Positions 25,601 to 37,200 of a stretch of DNA of 64,000 nucleotides are shown here, piece after piece. The stretch is from contig NC_058511.1 in assembly GCF_020382885.2 (NCBI RefSeq), positions 18,466,504 to 18,530,503 of the forward strand, given 5' to 3'. The notes beneath the pieces were generated by a model. The model was not told the DNA's origin. It made no database searches and saw nothing but the letters and a program-made list of their open reading frames with translations. A program made the position numbers and the translations under genes. Source of the stretch: Scatophagus argus. Taxonomy: Eukaryota > Chordata > Actinopteri > Scatophagidae. The first letter of the stretch is position 1; each line of letters begins with the position of its first letter.

Positions 25601-28600
25601 ACCACTTGCTAGACTATATGTGTCAATTGGCTTTTAGTGTAGATAGTTGCTGGTAGTTTTAGACCATGTTTGACTAATGTGATACATAAAAAGTTAATTA
25701 ATTCCGAAAAGATATACAAGTCAAAGATGAGAGGTGCCCCACATGCATTTTGATTTCTTCAAGTTTTTTCAAATTACCACTTAAGCCCAGAAACATAACT
25801 TAAAGAAGAAATGAGTCGCCTTTTCAATGCCACCAGGACTAGTATAAATTGGATGGGGTTGAGGTGCTTCTTCATTGCATATTTATTTTCTTATTGTCAA
25901 GAAGCTTCATCTGCTGACTGCATAAATAGATGGACAACATGAGAACTCTCCAAAAGACATGTCAAAACATCTTCATTGTTCCCTGGTGGCTGGCTACCTT
26001 AAAAGTCATAAACCCTTCCCCCCTCTATGTTAGCAGATGGGAAGTGGGTGGTGGTTTCTGTCATTTTAGGTAGTTCTTATCACACTGATGAGTTTGGTTA
26101 GCTAGTTCGGTAGCTATTTAAGCTATAAAAAGGAGGTGAAACATCATTACTGACCTCTGAATGCCGCTTACTATTGGGTCAAATGGGACAGTTCTGTGGT
26201 GATGTCATTTGGAGCCAGTGGGAGGAACTGGAGACACATCAATCATTATATATTTCAGCAGTCCCAACACACTGCAGGCTATGGTCCTTTTTTGTTTCCA
26301 GTGAAGGAAATACGCAACATTGCCAAGCATTAATCCTATAGCTAAGATAATGAGGCAATGCATTAACTCCTTACATAAATACATCACATAAATTCTCATG
26401 AACTTCTGTTTCTGCTACTATGTAAGTACTGTTTTCCTTTTTTTTTTAAGTCGAAAAATCTGTTGAATTGTGAAAGTTTTCATTCAAAATCAGTGGAAAG
26501 CATTTTCACACAAGCTGAAAGTATTCACCTTACTCTTAAAAAGATTCAACTTGCGAGGCATTTCAGAATGTTGTGTGAGGAGGACCGAGTATACTAGAGG
26601 GACAGAGTGGCTGCTTACCTGCTGAGAGCCAGGAAGCTGAGGAGGTATGAGTCAGGGGTAGACATGAGTCTCGGGGACGAATAAACACTTGCAGTCACAC
26701 CAGCTTCTGCTCTGATCTCAAGCTGCTTACCAGTGGGAGAAGAGCACAGACTTTTTTTTTCAAACTTTTAAAATTAAAAAATCAATTTACCTTCACTCTC
26801 TTTGTGTACAACCGGTCAGCAGCAGTGAACCGAGGTGTAACGGCATGTATGTAATTAGTCTCTTATTGTCCTTGTTGACTACTGAGAGGAGAGAGGAAAA
26901 AGAAGCTGGAGTTTTCATGATTATTTAAAAGACCTTAGTCCTATTACTCTCAAGAATAATCTGTTGCCTACTTGGCCAACATTGGCAACATTGGACCTCA
27001 GTGGTCTCACTATTTTACATACAGTATACACAGTTAACATAGAATTATTGGCCAGTCCTGAACTGTAGTACAATACCTTAATATCTATAATATCTTTAAA
27101 AAGTCAGATGCTTACACCGTGTTAGCAGACATGTGGAAACAAAGCTGGAATGTCAGACTAAGAAACCTAACAGGATGTAATGCGGAAGGTTGCACAAAGA
27201 GCATTAGCTTTCAGGATGAGGCACCAACCCTCAGGCACAAGAGAAGACAATTAGTCCTCTACCAGCTCCAGTCTCACACATAAAACTGTAACAGAGGGAG
27301 GGGACCTGTAACACCAGATGGCTCAAAGGTATAATTCAATATTATGGGAAATATGGGTTTGCATTCTGTCCTTGGACTTTAATCAACCATAGTACTCAAA
27401 CCAGGGGTTGTTAAAGTTGAAGCAACAAGCAATGAGTAGCTAGATTTTGAAAGTGTCAAGCTGAAAAAATTCCACGCTCTTCTCATGAGACTTCCTCCAA
27501 AGCCACTTCTTTGAAACACCTGAACGTGCCTGACTACCCTGACAGCCTGTATCTCCTGCTGGGAGGTACAGCATGTGTCAGCAGCAGTTCTTTAAGTCTA
27601 ATAAATGCATGAATGTATAACTGTTTTAATGTCACTAATACTATATAAAAACAAGGTAAACAGCCATCATGAACATACCTCAGTCTGAAAAGGCAACCCG
27701 GCCTCACAGTTACTGCTCACTGTTGTGGGTGCACTTAAGGCTAACGGTGTTAGTTTTCAAACAGACAGTTGCTGCGGCAGGGCGCGTTCTTCAGCGCAGA
27801 GGGTTACTGTTTGTTGCTGTGCGTGAGTGCTTTTAGAGACTGGTTTAGCTGTTCAATGAGTCTGTTTTCACTGCTGCAGTCATTCAGCTTGGGGCTGTTC
27901 AAAGTACATGACTGTCAAATATCCAACCTAAAACTAACTTCAGATGTCAAAGTGCAGCGCTTTGTTGTCATCTGCAACCATATCCAACTTCCCTATGTCT
28001 CACTCACATGTTGGAAAACATGAAACAACATAAAAACAAAGAACATGCTGTTGCTAGTATTCACAGCTGTCAGGCTAGCATGTCAGCATAGATGGTCAGC
28101 ATTGACATTTTCCACTAAAAATCTTAGCTGGGTGCTGTAGTTAAACAGGTGAAGAAGTTACCCACGGTGTGTACAAGATGCCACTCAATGATGAGATACA
28201 GCAGAGTTGTTTGTTTTTTTGTAGAGGAGGAGCTTCAAGTATGAATGTTTTGTAATCCAAACAGAGCAATGGGTGTGTCAAATGCTTGGCACACAGTACT
28301 ATCAGAGTACAGAACAGTGAGGTAACTGGTATGCTATGGTTGCCATTTATATTGTTTTCATGATGCCTGAGTTTCAATTACTTTCCTGGCATGACTGCAC
28401 TATCCACATTCCCACGGTGCTCCCGCCACCACTTCAAAGCATTCTGTAGCAGGTTTAATACGCATTTCAACATCTTCAGCTCTGTGATAATATGGTGCTT
28501 GTTGGTGTGCTGTCTTAAGGTATAGCTTCAGATTATCAACATCACTCAACATACAAATTCTCACAGACTGTTTTCGCATGTATAGTACAACAGAGAATTA

Positions 28601-28834
28601 AATTCTCTCAGCACTACTTATTTTTCACGTAAATGTAGAATTTTTTTGCTGTTGATTTGACGTCACTCCTTGGTTAAGGCAGGGGTAGCTAGTCATGCTC
28701 ACAGACTCAGCTCAACTGATTTATTAAATTTGCAACTGATTTATTTGGCAGTATGCCAGACCACATTTAGCTGGAGATAAGTTTTGGAAATCAGAAGACA
28801 ACAATGTGTCAGCAAAACACCACCTACAATGCAT
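22700..28834. other. Intergenic stretch without recognised genes
   Basis: This is the upstream side of the SLC22 gene. No conserved exon, RNA gene or paired splice sites of a known family was found. A GA-rich tract lies at about 22,598-22,626 and a trinucleotide (ATA/GTA-type) repeat at about 25,028-25,087. A LINE-like fragment is listed separately at 25,240-25,660. Short open frames on both strands here lack recognisable domains. Confidence 0.5.
25240..25660 (-). repeat. Non-LTR retrotransposon 3' fragment
   Basis: The minus-strand frame 25,320-25,565 reads GLLVVPRVSKSRTGTRAVSY, then LWNHLPASVREADTLSTFKS and RLKTFLF. This is the typical C-terminal end of a fish LINE reverse transcriptase, here still open for about 80 residues. 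The DNA itself is a common fish dispersed repeat. The catalytic domain is absent, so this is a 5'-truncated insertion. Confidence 0.65.
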
Positions 28835-29126
28835 CCCATCCATCCATTTTCTATACCGCTTATACATCAGGGAGGGGAGCTGGAGCCTATCCCAGCTGAC
28901 TACAGGCGAGAGACGGGGTTCACCCTGGACTGGTCACCAGTCAATCGCAGGGCCAACACACAAAGACAGACAACCACACACACTCACACCTAGGGGCAAT
29001 GTAGAGTAGACAATTAACCTAATGTGCATATTTTTGGGGATTGTGGGAGGGAAGCTGCGTGACTCGAACCTGGAACCCTCCTGCTGTGAGGTGCCAGTAC
29101 TAACCACTGCACCACTGGCGCATCCT
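28835..29126 (-). repeat. tRNA-headed SINE with LINE-like tail
   Basis: Read on the minus strand, it begins at 29,126 with a tRNA-like head (GGTGCAGTGGTTAGTACTGG, then GGTTCGAGTCAC as B box). It then jumps to the tail sequence shared with 1-275 and 32,283-32,550, and ends in (ATGG)n at 28,835. Part of the middle seen in full-length relatives is missing. This copy shows that the three tails in the window belong to one tRNA-derived family. Confidence 0.8.
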
Positions 29127-31200
29127 GAACCTGAAAGATGGTTAAACGATTAGAAGGAATGTTGATTCTCCTGATAAATTAAATAACTCTTGTGAGCCTG
29201 GTTTTTCTCTGTCGTTGTTGCTGAAGTTGTCTGTCACGTTGGATGCAGAAGTCTGTAGGGTCAGTGAGCATAGCTGGTTACTCTTAGGATGATGGAAATT
29301 CCCATAGTCGCCTTTGTTTTCCTGTGTGTGTGTTTCTTACGTGGCGCCTGTCCAGATTTGTGTTGTCCTTACCCGATTGCCAATTATACAACACACTTGT
29401 TCCTGATCAAGCCAATCATCTCCATGCTGAATCTGCTGTATGAATCACTATCTTTATATCTTTATATCTTTCACTATCTATATATCTTTATAACTATCCA
29501 GGTGATCCTCTTTGTTCTTGTGGTACCATATCAGGCTCTGTATTTTTCATGAAAGATTATGAAACTCCTTGGTGTATGGTAATCTTTGTCTTTTCTATGT
29601 CCAGGTTCACTCATCTGCCCAGTCTACCCTGCCCTGTTCAGCTCCGGACTCCTTTTGGTTTTTGAAACACTACCTCATCTTACTAAACTTTTGGGATCAA
29701 ATCTTGAAAGACCATATGCGCTCACCTGCCGCCCAACTCTTCTGGAATGTTCTTTTAGTCCAGTGACTCCTATGTTAGTCAGTCATCTTGATTTTTATGT
29801 GTAGTTTTGAGCATTCAGATTCTTAGTAAGTTTTTTTTATTTAACTTCCTGTTTCTGAGTCTGTTTTTGGGTTTACCAGTTCTGACAAACTTAACAGTTA
29901 TGTACTCCACACTCCACCATCAATTTCTGCAAAGCTTCCAATATTCAAAATCTACCGAGTTCATTTCTTGTCTCAGAAATTGGCAAAGCCCATTTGTGGA
30001 ATCAGACTTGCTGGACAGTGAATGTTGCTTGTGAGTGCTTGCTTTTATCACTCTATTCAGTTCAATTCAGTTTATTTATAAAGACCTTTCCAATTAGAGC
30101 AGGTCTAGACCAAAATCTTTAACTAAACTTTGTAAGCGCTTGGCGACAATGGTGAGGAAAAACTGCCTTTTAGAAGGCAGAAACCTCGGAGCAGACCCCG
30201 GCTCAAGATGGGCAGCCATCTGCCTTGATCGGTTGGGTTGGGGGTACAGTACTGTACTTTTGGTCAATTTTTTCTGAGCTAAATTCTACATGACACATGT
30301 TCGTTAACCAGACTAAAAGCCATGCTAACAGCTCTCTGAGACTGACTCAGCAACACTTGGAGCTAAATGCTGATGCCAGTGCTGAACTATGCTAACATGC
30401 TGATGTTTAATCTTTTACATTTACCATATTAACCATAAGTAACGTACTTAATATATATTTAATCTTAATCTTTATGTTTAATCATACGTTGGTTGATCAA
30501 AAATACTACCACAAACAGTGGTAATAGCGGGCATAGCAGTTATAGGTATTATTATTATGAATATGTAAGTTTTACTCCGCTCTGTCCATGTGAAATCTCA
30601 AAGGGGTGTTGGCTTTACGTGGGTGGAGGTGGAGAGCAAGCTCTGAGAAGGACCTCTTTACCCAGTGTAAATAATAATGGAATGTTAACTCAAATACATG
30701 TCAGTCCACATTAAGTGGGACCATATAGCACCAGGCATCAACATACAGTGAATGCATTTACAAACTAGATTTTTACTCATGAATTCAGTTTTTAGTCTTT
30801 TAAGAAGGAAGTAGACAGTATTTCTTCAAATGTATTTTACTGAGTGCTATGTAAGAGCCTGTCACACATGATTTACAGATTTAACTGTTAGTTGCACCCA
30901 GATAAATGTGAGCGAGGCCCACAGACTAAGAATAAACAAGTGGGCAGGACCTGAAGGCCTTGCAGCGGCTCAGCAGTTATGAAGACAAATATTTCCCCTC
31001 TGGATCAGTAAGGCAGGGAAAGGTGTGTTTGGAGAGGAGACAGAGGGGCGCTTTGTCCCCTTCTTCGACAGGTCAGTCCCCCCCACCCCTCAATTCCTCT
31101 CTCCCTCTCCTTCTGCTAGTCTTCCTCCCTAAATCCCACCTTCCAGCTGCCTCGTCGCCCTGTGCCCTCCTGGAGCTCACACAGACCTTCTCACTTAAGA
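29127..31200. other. Intergenic stretch upstream of ccn6
   Basis: No gene was recognised. The plus-strand frame at 29,289-29,552 is hydrophobic but has no known domain, and its context looks like decayed repeat. A fish dispersed repeat lies at 30,055-30,245. The last 200 bases before 31,202 are pyrimidine-rich, and should include the ccn6 5' untranslated region; no clear TATA box was identified. Confidence 0.45.
30055..30245 (+). repeat. Common fish dispersed repeat, unnamed
   Basis: It starts with TTCAGTTCAATTCAGTTTAT and contains AGAGCAGGTCTAGACC, GGAAAAACTGCC and AGAAACCTCGGAGCAGACCC, and ends CATCTGCCTTGATCGGTTGG. This text is familiar from many percomorph genomes as part of an interspersed element. 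I cannot assign the family without a library search. Confidence 0.6.
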
Positions 31201-31201
31201 G

Positions 31202-34200
31202 ATGCTATCACTTCTATGCCGCTCCCTTCTGCTCATCCTTGCTCAACAGGTAAGAACATCATTATCTTTTGCCATTTTAACACAACAGATAGACGGCATC
31301 CAACTCTTGCATGTATATGGAGCGGAGAAAATACACAAGCGAGATGCTTGAAAGTTGAGACAACTGACAAAAAAAGACAATAGAAAATGTACTAGTTTAG
31401 GATTGTTTTTGGGGAAACTGGTGTATTTTTCAGGCTTTGCCTCTTTATTAGAGTCCTGGAATGTTCTTATTGCAATATTGATTGTTTTTTTTTTTTTGGT
31501 GGTGTTACTTAGTGGGCTCAAGATTTGTCTCTCTTTCATGAGTAAAAACTGGCAAAAGGGGAGCAGTCTTTGTATTTAAAGCTCCTGTGGATCCATTTTC
31601 ACACCATGAAATGAGCTCATTCAGTAAACCTGGCAGACAGGCTTCAGATTTTTGGCATAACCTTCAGTGACCCTTGGAAGCACACAGCAGTTAGGGGAAT
31701 TGGAGCACAAGTGGCACTATAACAAATACCAAGCAAAGCAAACTAAAACTCTTGTGTTTGCAGGATCGTCACTAGAATATTTATAAGCTGTTGGGCTCAC
31801 CACTTCAAGCCTTGCAGTTTAAACCTCAACATAGACTTGAATTTTTAATGTCTTCTTATTGCATGTGGAGTTAGATTGAAGGTTTAAAACACTTCTATTA
31901 CACATTCAGAATTCTTGCAATTGACAGTAGAAAAGAATATATCACACTTAACTCTTGCCAGAGTTAGTGTGATGTTATTTTACAGCTGTAATGTTGTTAA
32001 AACCATCTGATCCACGAATACCTCCATGGCCTACTTTTGTAAGCCCTATGTTAGAACGTTGTGGTGAAAATTCTCTTAAACGAAGCAAACTAACAACAAC
32101 TCCAGTGTTCCAAGAAGAAACTCACAGTCACAGTCTGTATCTGAAGTAACACCCCATTTACTATATGGTGCACTATATTTATCATGTAATGAACACTGCT
32201 TTTTCCTGCCAATCCCACTATGCAATTTGCTGCATTTATGTGACCCTGCTGCTAAAGTGACTACTTTAGAGTGAGTACTTTAGTTTGCATGTTCTCCCTG
32301 TGCCTGCATGGGTTTTCTCCAGGTACTCCAGCTTCCTCCCACAGTCCCAAAAACATGCTCGTTAGGTTAGTTGGCTACTCTACATTGCGTGTGTGTGTGC
32401 GTGTGGTTGTCTGTCTTTGTGTGTCAGCGCTGCGAGTGACTGGTGACCAGCTCAGGGTGTACCCCGCCTCTCGCCTGTAGTCAGCTGGGATAGGCTCCAG
32501 CTCCCCTCCCCGATGGATATGCAGAATAGAAGATGGATGGATGGATGAATGATCAAGAGAGAGGTTTCAGCTCACGACCATGAGCTCCTCCTCATTGACC
32601 ATTCCACGCAGCTCTGTGTGAGAAAGTGAGTGAGAAAATGCCTTCTGCATGTGGAGGAAAATAAGGGTCATTAATATTTTGGCAATATTTTGGTGCTGCT
32701 TCACTGCAGCCATTCTCGCAGGGGTGGCTGCCCCCCCCCCCCCACACACACAGCAAGCTTGGAAAAGCTGCCAACGACAGCGGCGACGACAGGGTGAGAT
32801 TGGTTTTGAGAATGGACTGGAGAGAGATGACTCTATAGCGTGAACGTGGGAAGCACTCAATAAAACCTGCCATAACAAAAACCACCAGTTAATGAAGTCA
32901 AATGACTCTCAATTTTATTTACTTTTTTCAACTGCGATTTACTTGTTTAGTACACTGGTATTTGTGACAGGAAATACCATATTGTCTGTTTATCATCTAT
33001 TTTAATTGTGTCATACCCTCATATTAAGTTAATTATCCTTGTCTGAAGTAGGGTGATGTGTCACATACAATTACACTGAGGTTTTAGAGAGTATGGAATG
33101 TCATTTCAAATGTCCCGGTGTAAGTATCCAAAGACATCAGAGCACTAATTACCACGCCACACAGACGCCGAGTTCAGTGAGGCCATCTACAGTTACAGCA
33201 TATAAGGTAACTATAAATACTGCTGCTGTACAGTGACACTTTTAAGCCATTTGTGCATTAGGCTAGGATGTTTGATTTGGTTAAGGTTCCTGATTATTAA
33301 TCATATCTGCTAACTAGAGGTTTCTCTCTAAGATTTTGAGGTTTTTGGGAGAATACAAATTTAATAATGTTTAAAATTGATAAAATTAACATCTGCCACC
33401 AGCCAAATGCTGATGAAATCGCTCAGCCTATCAGCCACGGTGACAGGTGAATATAAGTTGCATAACAGAGTCATTTGTGACAGACTACAACCAAAGATGA
33501 CAGACAGAATTGATTGCCCCATGTTGCTATTTTAAAAGCTACTTTAGCTTTCATATTTTGCACCTTTTTGCCCCTGACTGGACAGTTGATCTGATTGGAT
33601 GGTCACTGCGCAAAGTTGGCAATGTGCTGATAGGCAGCTCAGTCGTACCAACAGGGTCAAAATTTGCAACAAAATTGTGACTTCAGTGTCGCTTTTGTGT
33701 GTCCGTTTGTCCGTTTGTCAGTGTGTCAGACTTTTTGAAACCTCACTGTTGAAAATATCCCTACATTAAATTTAACAACACGCACATAAAATATCTCTAC
33801 AGCTGCATTCCAGTTTGTGCATGCAATTTTTTCCCCCTGCCCACAGAAGGTAATGTACAACTGCAGGCTGTGAAATTATTTAATGTGATTTCACTATGTC
33901 AAAATAATAATAACACTATTTTGCTTCCAATAATGGCCTTTAAATTGTATATAATGGGAAAGCACTGATAGAGAAACGCCCATCCTAGACATAAACTCAG
34001 TATTAGGAATTGAAGTAAATGTAAATGTAAATATGTACACTTTCCATGGCACAAGATACAAGGAACAAACTAGTGCTTTTTAGCTAAATATCAAAAGACT
34101 TGCTGTTTTGTCAAAGCCAAAGCCAAAGGAGCAGTAATGTTGTTGTGTCGACTGGATATGTAAATAAGCAACTGGTTGTTAACGAGTCAGCCATATCACT

Positions 34201-37200
34201 TTTATAAAATAATGAGTCACTGCTATGATGCTGCCTCTCTAAGTGTCTAAAAAATATTTAATGCTTATTTAATGAAAAAAAAAATACATTCTACATTTTA
34301 TTATTGTTAACAAATTAAATAAAAAGACCAAAACCAACAATGAATAAATTCTGTGAATAAATAAATTCTTCTCTTCCCTGTTTTCGATTCTCATTTCTAA
34401 GCCCATTGATACATACAGGGGACATAAATCTTTAAAAAATGCTCACATTATCTATAATTTTACTGAAAAAAAGGCTCAATAATTCATCTAACAGACGGTC
34501 ACTGTAGCTTTTAGCATATATTCTTCAAACAGAAGGAGACAGTGCATTTGTAAGGGCTTATTATCAGCATTCTGGCATTGTCACTGCCACACGTGACAAG
34601 TGTGTCTGCTGTAAGGACTTGAAATTCAAACCTAACCAGCAATTTGCGCTATGTTTGTATTTTCTGTCTGTATTATGAATGTATTATGACTGGTCTGTAG
34701 ATATCGCAGGTAGTCAAGCCAAACCACACCAAACCGCAGAAATCTCCCAATGTTTAATGGACCTTCCAAGCTAAAGCTACTTCATTTTTTCTCATCCTCC
34801 TGAAGCCGTTCTACAGGGTGGAAGATGGTCAACGATGACTAAACAACAATGAGTTATATTCAATATCAAAGAGCTATATGGAAAATAAATAGATAACAGT
34901 GATGATGGTAAGCACGTATAAACTGAAAACCCTTCAAGTCACATGTTTCATAGTCAGTAATTAGACTCCACCACAGCCCAACAACTGATGGTATCTCCCC
35001 CTGTCACACACAAGACCAGAAGGCTGGAGTTCGAGTCCCCGACAGGAGGGAGTTTTTTTTTCTTTTTTCTACCAACCTCTGTTTGTCACTCAAGAGAAAT
35101 GCTTCCAATTATGTCTCTGCATAATCCCTGTAACAGCTAGAAAAGTTGCACAAGGTCGTGGACGTGCCAAAAATGGCAGTGCAGTGTTTCTCTTTAGTGC
35201 AGTAGAAAAAAATCTCTGTCTGTCACGCAGAAGACTGGGGATTGATTCCCCCGACTGGGGAAGAAAAGTTTTCTACAAGTTGCTGATTGCTCAGCAAAAA
35301 CCATACTGCAGCATCAAACGTGTCCAAGTGGCGGTAAGGTTGACTTCTCTATTAACAAGCAGCAGCGGTTTGACTGCAGTTCTACACATCGTACTGAGGG
35401 TCTGATAATCTGACTCACTACGCGTAAATTTTACTATCCAGGGTCAATAGCAAAGAAGTGTGTTTTCGCCTGGTTTTGAACAGGGGACCTTTCGCGTGTT
35501 AGACAAATGTGATAACTACTACACTACAGAAACCACATTTAAAGGTGATGAGTGCACATACCATGTGAAAATATCTGTATACTGAACACACACACGCTCT
35601 CTCTCTCTATATATAGATCTACATACACATCCTTTTCTTTTTTAAAAAAAAAATTAAAGCTTTCTGAACATGTTGTGAGAATAAGAAAGAAAGTGCCATG
35701 TTAAAGGGATGTTTTCAGGACGGCTACCGCCTCTCTAGGTGATTACACAAAGGCTGTAACATCCTACATCACTTCTGTGACGGCTGCTGTCTAGCAACAC
35801 ACCAACAGTGTGAGTTGTAACATCACCAAATCGTGTCCCATAGCTCAGAAGGAAGCGTCCAGGAGCGGGAACAGGGGCGGATTTAAAGAGGCCAAATACA
35901 GGTTTAGCACAGCACTGAGCGAGAGGCTTATCAGCTGTAATCAGGGAAACTTCAATAGCGACTCTGCTTCTGTCTGGAAGAACAAAAGGAACAGTCCTGA
36001 CACTGTCCCCCCGTGACTCCAGATCCACCTCCCCCATCACAGCAGGGGCCTCTGGCCTGGGTCTTTCCACAACTGCCCACCCCTGAGGCCCCTACCTCTC
36101 CCATCTCAAGCAATGTCTCTTCATGCTGGAGAGAGTTGTCAAGACTGTTCAGGAGATACAAGCCCCACAAAGCAACCGCACCAGACTTACCTGCCAACCA
36201 GGTGCACTGTGCTGATCAGACACGTGTCACAGGGTTTCTGCAGGATTCAACCAGTTAAATTTAAGACACTGTAAGACCCACTTTAAGACCCTTTAAAGAC
36301 AATTACATTGTGTGCCTACTTGCTTCATTTGATAACACTGATAGCCGAAATGCTTCCGTACAGAAGCTTTTAAGCCAGGGGTTGCCGGTAATACAAAAAT
36401 ACAAAGTAGGCCTGTTTGGCACTGATTGATGATCAAGCTGCTACAATATGTTACTGATGCATTTTTGACCTTTTTTGTTTCCGGGTAGGCTGGTAGGATG
36501 GCCTACAGCGTGAGTTCAAATATCAATGTCTGGTTTTTGCCAGACATTGGAGTTGACCCTATGTTCTAAGGTAAATCTGCTTTTTACTATTGAACTAACA
36601 GTCAATTTGCCAGCTTAACTGTGATATATCCTGGAGTGAGTGGGATACATGCAGATAAGAATTCAGCCACCAACAATATACATAACTACACAAACAACTA
36701 CTGCAGAAGTAGTGGGGCACTCAACTTTCTGTCATGGCTCTTTAAAATCTAAATAGTTTGGATCATAAAAGTGCTCATTCTTACCAGTCTGTGTAAGATT
36801 ATGAAGTATCCTATGTGCAAGCTTGACATTTTGGTCTGACGGCGGCACTGCAGGAAACGAATCTTTGAAAAGCCCTGTCATTACACCCTAATCTTGGTGT
36901 GGAGGATGTTTGACCTGTCCTGATCTGGGTCTCCAAAATCATTAGCAATCATCATCTGGAAGCCGTCATGAAACGACAATGTTTTGATGAAAAGCATTTA
37001 CTCACATTTTGCGACCATTTCTGGAGACGGTACGACTAAATTTGATAACTAGCAACAGCAGTGCAACTTGCAAATATGACGCATCATCGTATATTGTGTC
37101 AAACACTAGGAGCAGCTTTTAGAAAACAATTTTCCACATCCGATCATCTCATCCACTTTCTCAATAAATATGCAATTCTTGTTGCTGCTCAAAGCGTTTT

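Noticed and set aside
29289-29552. 87-codon hydrophobic frame resembling a membrane peptide
   Set aside because: Its hydrophobicity comes from T-rich, partly repetitive DNA (TTTATATC repeats); no known family and no downstream exons.
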